From assembly GCF_033597815.2 (NCBI RefSeq), contig NZ_CP166245.1:2046001-2110000 (forward strand): a stretch of 64,000 nt of DNA. Reading direction: 5' to 3'. The notes below the pieces were generated by a model. It saw nothing but the letters and a program-made list of their open reading frames with translations. It was not told where the DNA came from and ran no database searches. The first letter of the stretch is position 1. Every line of letters starts with the position of its first letter. The stretch is from Staphylococcus sp. KG4-3. Lineage in GTDB: Bacteria; Bacillota; Bacilli; Staphylococcales; Staphylococcaceae. The position numbers were made by a program, and so were the translations under genes. Positions 16,740 through 25,639 of this stretch are shown piece by piece.

Positions 16740-17837
16740 TTGTTTAATTTCCATAAATTAGCATTACAAAATGCAAAACCCCAAAATGCTAAAGTATTAC
16801 TGTTTACAATCGTAAGTTTTATAATACTATTCGCTTTAACTATTTTAACGTTTATGCCATTACAACCAGCTATTTATAAGTTAATGATGTCAATGGCTAT
16901 GCAACAATCTGTGGTTGGTCCAATATTTGGAATCGTCCTTGCAATACTTGTACCTATACTAGTATTTTTATTTGTAGGCTATCCATTAATTGCTGGAACT
17001 ATCTACACTATAGACAAAGCATTAAATAAAGACAAGGTTAATTTTAAAGATTTATTTTCAGTGTTCGCAAAAGGTAGATATCTAAAAGCACTAAAACTTT
17101 CATTAATTACGGTATTGTTTATCATTATCGGATTAGTGTTAGGAGAATTGATCGCTCAATTGCTTCAATTAGGAATCATTCAATTGTATCAAGCAATACA
17201 AGGTCCACTCAGCAATTCAGATCACGCTCTTGGATATTCACTAACGTTCCAAATAATTGCCGGAACTTTAACACTTTTCATTAAATCATTTATTTATTGG
17301 CTTTTAGCTATAATTATAATTAACTATACTGTAGCATTTATTAAAGATCCTAAAAATGGCGCATGGAATTCCGTAAAACGCGGATTTAAAGGCATTAAAA
17401 ATGGCCAAAGAACATGGTTTAAATTCTACATTGGTTTATTACTATTAAACTTAATTGTTATTATCTTAGCTAGCCCAGTCAGCCAATTGATTTCCATCTT
17501 AACTGGTGGTATTTCTCAAAATATGGCTACAATTTTAATTTATATTGTCCATATTATTGTTATCATTGTAAGATTAGCTGTTTATTATACAAATATGCTA
17601 GCTATCATTCAATATTACAACCGTAATGGTGAGCCAACTAATCATAATAAATCAAAAAAAGGTAAGAAAAAGAACGCAAATATTACAAATAATCAAGACT
17701 CAAAAGTGAATAGTAGTGTAACTAATACTACTGAAAAAGCAAAATCAAATATAGATCAAAAATCAGATCAACTTCAAGATAAAGCAAACGATGAAACAAA
17801 AAATTTAAAAAACAATTTAAATCAATCTGATAAATAA
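16740..17837 (+). CDS. Polytopic membrane protein with a charged C-terminal tail, function unknown
   Basis: 365 residues starting with TTG behind AAAAGGAG. About six hydrophobic segments lie between residues 18 and 295, and a loop near 215-230 (KRGFKGIKNGQRTWFKFY) is basic. The last 60-70 residues are hydrophilic and rich in Lys, Asn, Asp and Ser, with little sequence complexity. The organisation recalls DUF975-like or glycerophosphodiester-phosphodiesterase membrane domains, but I cannot assign a family with certainty. Single-gene unit followed by one of the large hairpin repeats. Confidence 0.7.
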   Translation: MFNFHKLALQNAKPQNAKVLLFTIVSFIILFALTILTFMPLQPAIYKLMMSMAMQQSVVGPIFGIVLAILVPILVFLFVGYPLIAGTIYTIDKALNKDKVNFKDLFSVFAKGRYLKALKLSLITVLFIIIGLVLGELIAQLLQLGIIQLYQAIQGPLSNSDHALGYSLTFQIIAGTLTLFIKSFIYWLLAIIIINYTVAFIKDPKNGAWNSVKRGFKGIKNGQRTWFKFYIGLLLLNLIVIILASPVSQLISILTGGISQNMATILIYIVHIIVIIVRLAVYYTNMLAIIQYYNRNGEPTNHNKSKKGKKKNANITNNQDSKVNSSVTNTTEKAKSNIDQKSDQLQDKANDETKNLKNNLNQSDK

Positions 17838-17860
17838 CTTTTCATACAAAATTAAAGGAA

Positions 17861-18020
17861 GGGAGTGGGACAGAAATCAAATTTTCTAATATAGATTTCG
17901 TAGTCCCATCCTAGCAAGGGTGACTAGGATTGAAAAAGCTTGATATAATCGCATTTTCAATTCAGTCACCTACTGCCAAATTGAAAACGAGCCTGAGACA
18001 TCTATTTATGTCCCAGGCTC
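17861..18020 (+). repeat. ~160-bp composite intergenic repeat, copy A
   Basis: Begins GGGAGTGGGACAGAAATC and ends ATGTCCCAGGCTC. Three successive hairpins can be drawn: GTGGGAC/GTCCCA with an inner GAAATC/GATTTC, a long GTGACT..TTGAAAA / TTTTCAA..AGTCAC stem, and GAGCCTGAGACAT/ATGTCCCAGGCTC. It shares most of its sequence with copies B and C, with scattered differences. It lies between two convergent genes and probably terminates transcription in both directions. Confidence 0.85.
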
Positions 18021-18081
18021 TTCTTTTTTGTCTTTAAAAATTTATTTATATAAACAATTAAGCAAAATATATTAAAAACTT

Positions 18082-18936
18082 TTACTTTAAAAAATGTTTT
18101 TTTAAGTAGTGTGCTGCACCATTTTCTTCATTTGTATATGTTGTAACATCCATTGTTAGCTCTTTAATTTCTGGTCTAGCATTTTTCATAGCTACCGTAT
18201 AATGACCAAAAGCAAACATCGCTCGATCATTATCACTATCACCAATAACTAGTGTTTCTTCTTGTTTGATGCCGAAATGTTCTATCATTTCTTTAATACC
18301 TGTACCTTTATCAATTTGATAAGCCATCGTCTCTGCATTATAACGAGATGAATTGGATACACTAATTTTTAAATCTTGTTGTTCTTCAATCAACTGATTA
18401 CGGAAGTTTGTTATTTTGTCATAATTTGGTGAAAATAAATATATTTTTGAAAACGTCGTATCAGGAATTACCGTTGCCCAATCTACTTTGTCTTTAAGTG
18501 ACGCTTTTCTAGAAGTCCATTCTGAGACACCTACATTACCTGGTGGTGTTTCTGCATTAAATAGTGCAGTTGCCCATGATTGATCTTCTTTAAGTACAAT
18601 ACGATTACCTTCAAATGGAAAAACTTCATAATAAATCTCTTGTTGTTGAGCACGTTTCACAATGTCATTGACAGTAGTAAACGATAAGCTATGAGTAAAT
18701 AATTCTTCACCGTTAATCATTCCTAACGTACCGTTTGAACTAATAATGCCATCTACTTCAAATGATGACGGAACTAAGTAATGAATTTCATTATGAGCAC
18801 GTCCAGTAGCCAAAAAGACTTTATATCCGTTTTCCCTTAATTGATGTATTACTTCGGTCGTTTCCAGATCAACTTGGTTGTCTTTATGTAAAATTGTACC
18901 ATCCATATCTAAAAATATCGCTTTAACATTTTTCAT
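18082..18936 (-). CDS. HAD-superfamily Cof-type phosphatase
   Basis: A 284-residue HAD hydrolase of the Cof/IIB class, cytosolic, dephosphorylating sugar phosphates or similar metabolites. The order of motifs is FLDMDGTIL (nucleophile Asp, about 8-16), ATGRAHN (about 43-49), the C2 cap, a lysine near 214-216 and VIGDSDND (about 231-238). The substrate cannot be predicted. It ends facing repeat copy A, and an ABC ATPase gene lies upstream on the same strand with a 68-base gap. Confidence 0.88.
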   Translation of the reverse strand: MKNVKAIFLDMDGTILHKDNQVDLETTEVIHQLRENGYKVFLATGRAHNEIHYLVPSSFEVDGIISSNGTLGMINGEELFTHSLSFTTVNDIVKRAQQQEIYYEVFPFEGNRIVLKEDQSWATALFNAETPPGNVGVSEWTSRKASLKDKVDWATVIPDTTFSKIYLFSPNYDKITNFRNQLIEEQQDLKISVSNSSRYNAETMAYQIDKGTGIKEMIEHFGIKQEETLVIGDSDNDRAMFAFGHYTVAMKNARPEIKELTMDVTTYTNEENGAAHYLKKHFLK

Positions 18937-19004
18937 TTATAAAAGCCCTCCATCACATATTATCATTTTAAATTATGTCACTATCTAAAGTTTTAAGCAA
19001 TGTA

Positions 19005-19787
19005 CTAACGCTTCAAAAATAATGAATAACGTTCATTTTGATGTAACACATTCACCCTACGATTAAAAAAATCACTCAATGTATCGCTATCTAATACACT
19101 TTTTATTTCACCTTGTTTATAACACGTACCATCTTTTAATAAAAATCCTTTTTGTATATCTTTTGTAATTTCTTCAACAAAGTGTGTAACATATATAACT
19201 GATAATTCAGGTTGCCGTTGATATAATTGTTCAAGCGCATCTAACAAATCTTCACGAGCAATAAAATCTAAACCTGAAGCAGGTTCATCTAGAATAAGTA
19301 ACTTAGGGTTCCCCATCAACGCTCGAGCAATAAGTACTTTTTGACGTTCACCTGTGGATAAATAACCATAATACTGTGATTCAAATTCACCCATACCCAT
19401 CTGTGCTAAATAATGACGTGCCATTTCAACATGGTGGGCTTCTACTTCTTTAAAAATACCAATCGATTTAAAGATTCCACTAATTACTACATCACGTACA
19501 GTCTCTCCATCTTGAAAACGTTCCATTAAACTACTAGACACAAAGCCAATCTTATTGCGCACTTCGTCTGCTGAATATCCAATTTTACCGGGTTGCATAC
19601 CAAAAAGCGTTAATTCCCCAGATGTATTTGGTTCATAAGCATTTAAGATATTAAGCAATGTCGTTTTCCCTGCACCATTGAGTCCATAAAGCATCCACTT
19701 CTCGCCTTCGTTGATACGCCAACTTATATTTTTTATTATTTCTTTCCCCTGTTTTCTACGTGCAATGTTTTTTATATCAATAAGCAT
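19005..19787 (-). CDS. ABC-type ATPase (ModF/YlmA-like)
   Basis: A 260-residue ATP-binding protein with Walker A GLNGAGKTT (about 35-43), signature LSTGERQK (about 143-150, a variant of LSGGQ), Walker B LLILDEPASGLD (about 163-174) and a switch histidine in VTHFVEE. No membrane partner is adjacent, so it may serve a distant permease or act without one. The two genes upstream on the same strand (DUF2200 protein, BtrH-like protein) lie within 40 bases of each other and may form an operon with it. Confidence 0.85.
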   Translation of the reverse strand: MLIDIKNIARRKQGKEIIKNISWRINEGEKWMLYGLNGAGKTTLLNILNAYEPNTSGELTLFGMQPGKIGYSADEVRNKIGFVSSSLMERFQDGETVRDVVISGIFKSIGIFKEVEAHHVEMARHYLAQMGMGEFESQYYGYLSTGERQKVLIARALMGNPKLLILDEPASGLDFIAREDLLDALEQLYQRQPELSVIYVTHFVEEITKDIQKGFLLKDGTCYKQGEIKSVLDSDTLSDFFNRRVNVLHQNERYSLFLKR

Positions 19788-19828
19788 ATGATATCCCCCT
19801 CCGATACGTAATTATATATATTAGAATA

Positions 19829-20185
19829 CTAAACGTCGTTTCTAAATATTTTATTTAAAGATTTTCCTTTTGCTAATTCATCGATCATTTTATCTAAATA
19901 CCTTATTTCTTTCATTATTGAATTTTCCATTTCTTCAATACGAATACCACAAATTACACCTGTTATCTTAGTTCTATTTGGATTTAATTTTGGTGCCTGG
20001 CTAATGAAAGTTTCATAATCTGTACCGTCTTTGATTAATTGATTTATTTGTGATTGCGAGTAGCCTGTCATCCAATGAATGACTTCATCCGCTTCTTCTT
20101 TTGTTCGACCTTTTTTCTCAACTTTTTTTATTAAATGTGGATATATCGAAGCAAACGACATTGCATAAATTTTAGGCTTTGTCAT
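19829..20185 (-). CDS. DUF2200-family protein
   Basis: A 118-residue soluble protein beginning MTKPKIYAMSFASIYPHL, with a WMTGYSQ motif near 44-50 and a GVICGIRIEEME segment near 76-87, both typical of DUF2200, whose function is unknown. The ATG lies 8 bases after GGAGGG. It sits between the BtrH-like gene (41 bases) and the ABC ATPase gene (41 bases), all on one strand. Confidence 0.75.
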   Translation of the reverse strand: MTKPKIYAMSFASIYPHLIKKVEKKGRTKEEADEVIHWMTGYSQSQINQLIKDGTDYETFISQAPKLNPNRTKITGVICGIRIEEMENSIMKEIRYLDKMIDELAKGKSLNKIFRNDV

Positions 20186-20226
20186 CAATACATCCCTCCT
20201 TTAACTTGATACAATCATATACCGTC

Positions 20227-21282
20227 TTAATTAGAATAATAAAGTCTTAACATATTTAAAAATATTTTGATTCTAATCATTTTCAAATGAATGCTACTCA
20301 TATTAATTTTTAATAATAAGTTCATTGCTTCATATTCTTGTTCTGCTAGTTTATCTAGTATCGTCGAAGCTTCATTTAAAAATGTCTTGCTTTGTGTTAG
20401 CCCTGCCTTTTTTATCAGTTCAATAACATTTTCCCAGTTTATAACTATATCTTTAAACATATGGTAGGCTTGTGTCAAAGCATCATCTTCAATCAATAAC
20501 TGTGCTTCTTTCAAAAATGATTTGTACATTTTCCTAAACAATGCACCACCAGTCCCCCCATTTTCCATTAAATTAGCTACAAGCAATAAATCAGCTTCAA
20601 TATTAGTACTTCTTTCAAACCAGGTTTTTACTTTTTCACTTGTCTTCTTTATCCCCTTATATCCTATATTCTTTATTGGCGGATTTAAATAATCATTCGC
20701 ATTATTTTGTATAGCTGTTAAAACGACTGTTCTCATATCCGGCATTGATGTCACTTGCTTAATTGTATATGAAAGGTTCTTAGATGACATTGGCCCTTTA
20801 GCATTCCTAGCTTGTTCTATACTATTTAGTGTTGTTCTAACATTACTTCCCTGCTGTTTCGTATCAATTAAATAGGCGTATAAATCATCATAATCATACA
20901 TTGCTACATAATGACCTGCGAAAGGCACTTTGCTAGAAAAATAATCTAAATAATAACTATCTAATTTCAAACCAACTGGCTGGCCAGCGTCAATTACCTT
21001 TTTGACATTTTGCCATGCCTTTTTAATTGATGTAGTTTCTTCTAAATGGATTTCCAAATTTAAATTTCTCACGATGTTTTTTGTTAAGTAATCTGGTTTA
21101 ATACCCCTACCAAGAAAAGGGAATTCCATATTTTTCATATCCCAATAAATATAGCCAAGCCCCTCTCCAATACCAAATAACATAGGTTCTGACAACTCTA
21201 TATTTATAAACTTTAGTAGCGTTCCAGTTGACGTAGTTTCACAATGCTCACCTGTTAAATAATTTATATTATTTTCTTTCAT
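20227..21282 (-). CDS. BtrH N-terminal/DUF4872-like protein (putative cysteine acyltransferase or peptidase fold)
   Basis: About 351 residues from the ATG used here. The N-terminal part matches the BtrH_N family: HCETTSTGTLLKF, EPMLFGIGEGLGYIYW, and later AGHYVAMYDYDD, which supply plausible Cys, His and Asp residues of a papain/C39-like fold. In butirosin synthesis BtrH transfers an acyl group from a carrier protein, but here no carrier or pathway genes adjoin it. The C-terminal half is helical (DUF4872-like). No clear ribosome site precedes either the ATG or the upstream TTG at 21318, so the start is uncertain. Confidence 0.65.
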   Translation of the reverse strand: MKENNINYLTGEHCETTSTGTLLKFINIELSEPMLFGIGEGLGYIYWDMKNMEFPFLGRGIKPDYLTKNIVRNLNLEIHLEETTSIKKAWQNVKKVIDAGQPVGLKLDSYYLDYFSSKVPFAGHYVAMYDYDDLYAYLIDTKQQGSNVRTTLNSIEQARNAKGPMSSKNLSYTIKQVTSMPDMRTVVLTAIQNNANDYLNPPIKNIGYKGIKKTSEKVKTWFERSTNIEADLLLVANLMENGGTGGALFRKMYKSFLKEAQLLIEDDALTQAYHMFKDIVINWENVIELIKKAGLTQSKTFLNEASTILDKLAEQEYEAMNLLLKINMSSIHLKMIRIKIFLNMLRLYYSN

Positions 21283-21365
21283 TTCAATTCTATCATTTCG
21301 ACAAATGATATTTAACAATTAAATTGATATACTAATATTATGACATTTGATGAAACTTATAAATA

Positions 21366-21410
21366 AAAAAAGACTTACCACTAGCGATAAAATGCTAATG
21401 ATAAGTCCTT
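21366..21410 (-). terminator. Terminator of glmS
   Basis: Arms AAGACTTACCACTAGC (21370-21385) and GCTAATGATAAGTCCTT (21394-21410) pair with G-T wobbles; the A run at 21366-21371 gives a U tract on the minus strand. Confidence 0.75.
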
Positions 21411-21457
21411 ATATTAATGACAAAGTATAAAGTTTGCCACATTTAATTTAGATTGAT

Positions 21458-23263
21458 TTATTCAACTGTAACTGATTTTGCTAAGTTACGTGGTTTATCT
21501 ACATCTAAATCTCTGTGCAATGCAGCGTAATATGAAATTAACTGTAATGCTACTACTGAAACAAGTGGTGTCAATAATTCATGTACATGAGGAATCACAT
21601 ATGAATCACCATCTTTATTCAAGCCATCCATTGAAATAATACATGGATTTGCGCCACGTGCAACTACCTCTTTTACGTTACCACGGATAGATAAGTTTAC
21701 TTTTTCTTGCGTAGCTAACGCAATAATAGGAGTGCCTTCTTCAATTAATGCAATTGTTCCGTGTTTCAGTTCTCCACCAGCAAAACCTTCAGCTTGGATA
21801 TATGAAATTTCTTTAAGTTTTAATGCACCTTCTAAACTTACATTATAGTCCCCTGTGCGACCAATAAAGAATGCATTACGTGTAGTTCTTAAGAAATCAG
21901 TAGCAATTTGTTCCATAATATCTGCATCATCAACAATTGATTCGATAGCAGTTGTAACTTTTGCTAATTCACGTAATAAACTTACTTCTACATCTCTGCC
22001 GTGTTCTCTCGCAACGATTTGTGACAGAATAGATAATACTGCAATTTGTGCTGTATAAGCTTTTGTAGACGCTACTGCGATTTCAGGACCAGCATGTAAC
22101 AGTAACGTATGATTAGATTCACGTGATAACGTAGAACCTGGCACGTTAGTGATAGTTAAAGACTTGTGTCCTAAACGATTTGTTTCAACTAATACTGCAC
22201 GACTGTCTGCTGTTTCCCCTGATTGAGAAATATAGATGAATAATGGTTTTTCAGAAAGTAACGGTGTATTATATACAAACTCTGAAGAAACATGTACTTC
22301 TGTAGGTACACCGGCCCATTTTTCAATGAACTCTTTACCAACAAGCCCAGCATGATAACTTGTACCTGCTGCGATTATATAAATACGATCAGCTTCAGCT
22401 ACATCTTTAATCACTTCTGGATCCATCTTCAAGTTACCTTCTTCGTCTTGGTACTCTTGAATGATACGACGCATAACTGCTGGTTGTTCATGAATTTCTT
22501 TTAACATATAGTGGTCGTATACGCCTTTTTCCGCATCAGCTGCATCAATTTGTGCTGTGTAAGCTTCTCTATCTTGAACATTGCCATCTTGATCTTTAAT
22601 GATCACTTCATCACGTTTAACTATAACAATTTCATGGTCATGAATTTCTTTATAACGATTAGTAGCTTGCAACATTGCAATTGCATCTGACGCAATTACA
22701 TTGAAACCATCACCAACACCAATTAATAACGGTGATTTATTTTTAGCAACATAAATTGTATCTCTATCTTCATTATCAATCAGTCCTAAAGCATATGAAC
22801 CGTCTAATAAAGATACAACTTTTGTAAATGCTTCTTCACTAGTTAGACCAGTATTTGAAAAATATTCAACTAATTGTACTATAACTTCTGTATCTGTTTC
22901 TGAAATGAAAGTAATGTCACTTAAGTATTCATTTTTTAGTTCTTCATAGTTTTCAATTACTCCATTATGAACTAATGTAAAGCGTTCAGTTGCAGACTGA
23001 TGTGGGTGTGAGTTTTCATGATTTGGTACACCATGTGTTGCCCAACGTGTATGACCAATTCCCACATTACCGTCAGTATCTTCGCCATCTGCAACTTTTC
23101 TTAATTCTGCAATACGACCTTTTGATTTGAATACTGATGTGCCCTCATTATTAACGATTGCAACACCTGCTGAGTCATAACCTCTGTATTCTAATTTTTC
23201 TAATCCTTTTAATAATAATTCTTTCGCATTATCTTGACCGATATAGCCGACAATTCCACACAT
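21458..23263 (-). CDS. glmS: Glutamine-fructose-6-phosphate aminotransferase (isomerizing)
   Basis: Makes glucosamine 6-phosphate from fructose 6-phosphate and glutamine, the entry step to UDP-GlcNAc and peptidoglycan. 601 residues: an N-terminal class II glutamine amidotransferase domain (CGIVGYIG with Cys after the initiator Met; HTRWATHG near 70-77; HNGVIENY near 97-104) and two SIS domains (SQSGETADS near 344-352; [11 protein letters not shown] near 394-404). The ATG is within ATATGTGTGG behind GGAGGAAATTT; a longer TTG frame overlaps that site. A glmS ribozyme lies in its leader, so glucosamine 6-phosphate feedback is expected. Confidence 0.98.
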   Translation of the reverse strand: MCGIVGYIGQDNAKELLLKGLEKLEYRGYDSAGVAIVNNEGTSVFKSKGRIAELRKVADGEDTDGNVGIGHTRWATHGVPNHENSHPHQSATERFTLVHNGVIENYEELKNEYLSDITFISETDTEVIVQLVEYFSNTGLTSEEAFTKVVSLLDGSYALGLIDNEDRDTIYVAKNKSPLLIGVGDGFNVIASDAIAMLQATNRYKEIHDHEIVIVKRDEVIIKDQDGNVQDREAYTAQIDAADAEKGVYDHYMLKEIHEQPAVMRRIIQEYQDEEGNLKMDPEVIKDVAEADRIYIIAAGTSYHAGLVGKEFIEKWAGVPTEVHVSSEFVYNTPLLSEKPLFIYISQSGETADSRAVLVETNRLGHKSLTITNVPGSTLSRESNHTLLLHAGPEIAVASTKAYTAQIAVLSILSQIVAREHGRDVEVSLLRELAKVTTAIESIVDDADIMEQIATDFLRTTRNAFFIGRTGDYNVSLEGALKLKEISYIQAEGFAGGELKHGTIALIEEGTPIIALATQEKVNLSIRGNVKEVVARGANPCIISMDGLNKDGDSYVIPHVHELLTPLVSVVALQLISYYAALHRDLDVDKPRNLAKSVTVE

Positions 23264-23454
23264 ATAAATTTCCTCCAATGTAATGGCAATGAGATAATTG
23301 AACGTCTAGCGCATACGAACTTGTTCAATATATTTAAAACCCTTATAGACAGACTAATCCCTATTTAAATCAATAGTACTAGGTCTTGTGATAATAATGG
23401 TTATCTCAATCACCTTATAATAATAGTTATTTAATTTTGGCTATCTTATTAACT

Positions 23455-23640
23455 TTGTGCACTAGGTTGCCCTAATGTTTTCCTTAATAAGTTCACGAAT
23501 GAGCCACATCCGGGATAGCATCCGCCGATGGTTCGATAACTATCCTCCTCGTCTACAAACTTCGATCAACATACCTATTAAGCTTTCTGTTTTAAAACTT
23601 AAATTATTAATACGTAACCTCATCGCTTGTACAGGCGCTA
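23455..23640 (-). ncRNA. glmS self-cleaving ribozyme (riboswitch)
   Basis: On the minus strand the leader of glmS contains the conserved core in order: AGCGCC at the 5' end (cleavage expected just before the first G, at 23638), GACGAGGAGGATAGTTATCGA, TCGGCGGATGC, TATCCCGG, and the downstream AAACATTAGGGCAACC part. The order and spacing match firmicute glmS ribozymes, which cleave on binding glucosamine 6-phosphate and reduce glmS expression. About 190 bases separate it from the start codon. Confidence 0.9.
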
Positions 23641-23922
23641 TAATTGACTAAAACTCTATCTTTCCTCCTTCCTCTCAATAACATTAATTGTACAATGTTA
23701 TTCATCTGTAATGCAAACAATTTATTAACAATATATTTACAAACACACAAATAAAGTTGAGCATTAGTTAAAAGTATCGTGCTTTCTTTGATATCAATAA
23801 TTCTTCCTTAGCATAAATGAACATAACCTAAGTACTTGCATTAACTATATGATCTATAAAATAATCTCCTATATTCATAACTTATTTAATCATTGTTTAT
23901 GCTATTTCTTAGTTCTAAAGAA

Positions 23923-24012
23923 GGCAGTAATAGTAATTTCTACATTGTCATAATTGTCAAAGACTGTGTGACAAATTTGAAATTACTTTATATTGTTTAA
24001 TTCATTACTGCC
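23923..24012. promoter_or_regulatory. Nested inverted repeats upstream of mtlA
   Basis: Three nested pairs: GGCAGTAAT (23923-23931) / ATTACTGCC (24004-24012), GTAATTTC (23933-23940) / GAAATTAC (23979-23986), and TTGTCA (23945-23950) / TGACAA (23969-23974). The location just before the mannitol operon suggests an MtlR-binding region or a leader hairpin. I found no clear catabolite-responsive element. Confidence 0.55.
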
Positions 24013-24059
24013 ACCTACAATTAAGTTATAAATAAAAAGAGAAAAAGAGGTGCAATAAT

Positions 24060-25598
24060 ATGTCACAAACAGAGACTAAAGAAAATAATGGGATTGGTCG
24101 TAAGGTACAGGCGTTCGGCTCATTTTTAAGTAGTATGATTATGCCGAACATCGGTGCTTTTATCGCATGGGGCTTCATCGCAGCTATATTTATAGATGGC
24201 GGTTGGTGGCCAAATAAAGATTTAAGCCAATTAGCTGGACCTATGATTTCATATTTAATACCATTACTAATTGCTTATAGTGGTGGACGTTTAATACATG
24301 AAATGCGTGGGGGTATTATCGCAGCTGTAGCAACTATGGGTGTAATCGTTGCTTTACCTGACACGCCAATGTTACTTGGCGCTATGATTATGGGGCCGCT
24401 CGTTGGTTGGCTAATGAAGAAAACCGATGAATTTATACAACCAAGAACGCCACAAGGGTTTGAGATGTTATTCAATAACTTCTCAGCTGGTATTTTAGGT
24501 TTTATTATGACAATTGTTGGATTTAAAATATTAGCTCCAATAATGGAATTTATTATGCATGTTTTATCTTTAGCTGTAGAAGCTTTAGTGCATGCACATT
24601 TATTACCACTAGTAAGTATTATTGTAGAACCTGCTAAAATTGTATTCTTAAATAATGCAATTAACCACGGTGTGTTTACACCACTTGGTGCAGACCAAGC
24701 ATCTTCTGCAGGACAATCAATACTATACACGATAGAATCTAACCCTGGCCCAGGTCTGGGAATCTTAGTCGCTTATATGATTTTCGGTACTGGGACAGCT
24801 AAAGCAACATCATACGGTGCTGGTATTATCCACTTCTTAGGTGGAATTCACGAAATTTACTTCCCATACGTGTTAATGCGTCCTTTATTATTCATAGCTG
24901 TAATTTTAGGTGGTATGACAGGTGTAGCAACATATTCTCTACTTGATTTTGGATTCAAGAGTCCCGCTTCGCCAGGGTCATTTATCGTTTATATGTTAAA
25001 CGCGCCTAAGGGCGAATTTTTACACATGGTAATTGGTGTACTTCTTGCAGCAATTGTTTCATTTATCGTTGCTGCGATTATTTTAAAATTCACAAAAGAG
25101 CCCGAAGAAGACCTAGAGGCTGCTACTGAAAAAATGGAAGCTTCAAAAGGGAAAAAATCAAGTGTATCTTCTAAGTTAAAAGGGAATGAAGATAGTAATA
25201 CAACTTCAACAGCTAGTGTTGCTACTGCAACCACTGCTGATACAGATAGTACAGACACGCAATCTGAAGAAGATTTACTAGACAATTACGATACTGAAAA
25301 TGTAGATGCTCATGATTATAGTAAAGTAAACCATGTAATATTCGCTTGTGATGCTGGTATGGGATCAAGCGCTATGGGAGCAAGCATGCTACGTAATAAA
25401 TTTAAAAAAGCTGATATACAAGACGTAGATGTAACAAATACTGCAATCAATCAATTACCAAGCGATGCACAACTCGTTATTACACAAAAGAAACTTACTG
25501 ATAGAGCGATTAAACAAGTACCAAATGCAATTCATATATCAGTTGATAATTTCTTAAATTCACCTAGATATGATGAATTACTTGAAAATCTTAAATAA
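24060..25598 (+). CDS. mtlA: PTS mannitol-specific EIICB component
   Basis: Imports and phosphorylates mannitol. 512 residues: a membrane IIC domain (about 1-345, with the GIHEIYFPY motif near 263-271), an acidic, Ser/Thr/Ala-rich linker (about 355-420), and a C-terminal IIB domain with the phosphorylated cysteine near residue 430 in FACDAGMGSS. It lacks a fused IIA, which is supplied by mtlF two genes downstream. The ATG follows a GAGGTG site. First gene of mtlA-mtlR-mtlF-mtlD. Confidence 0.96.
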   Translation: MSQTETKENNGIGRKVQAFGSFLSSMIMPNIGAFIAWGFIAAIFIDGGWWPNKDLSQLAGPMISYLIPLLIAYSGGRLIHEMRGGIIAAVATMGVIVALPDTPMLLGAMIMGPLVGWLMKKTDEFIQPRTPQGFEMLFNNFSAGILGFIMTIVGFKILAPIMEFIMHVLSLAVEALVHAHLLPLVSIIVEPAKIVFLNNAINHGVFTPLGADQASSAGQSILYTIESNPGPGLGILVAYMIFGTGTAKATSYGAGIIHFLGGIHEIYFPYVLMRPLLFIAVILGGMTGVATYSLLDFGFKSPASPGSFIVYMLNAPKGEFLHMVIGVLLAAIVSFIVAAIILKFTKEPEEDLEAATEKMEASKGKKSSVSSKLKGNEDSNTTSTASVATATTADTDSTDTQSEEDLLDNYDTENVDAHDYSKVNHVIFACDAGMGSSAMGASMLRNKFKKADIQDVDVTNTAINQLPSDAQLVITQKKLTDRAIKQVPNAIHISVDNFLNSPRYDELLENLK

Positions 25599-25639
25599 TT
25601 AAACAATCACTATATAGAACAATACTGGAGGGTATGGCT

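Noticed and set aside
23690..23922. Catabolite-responsive element ahead of mtlA
   Set aside because: I searched for TGNAANCGNTNNCA-like sequence and found no match good enough to report.
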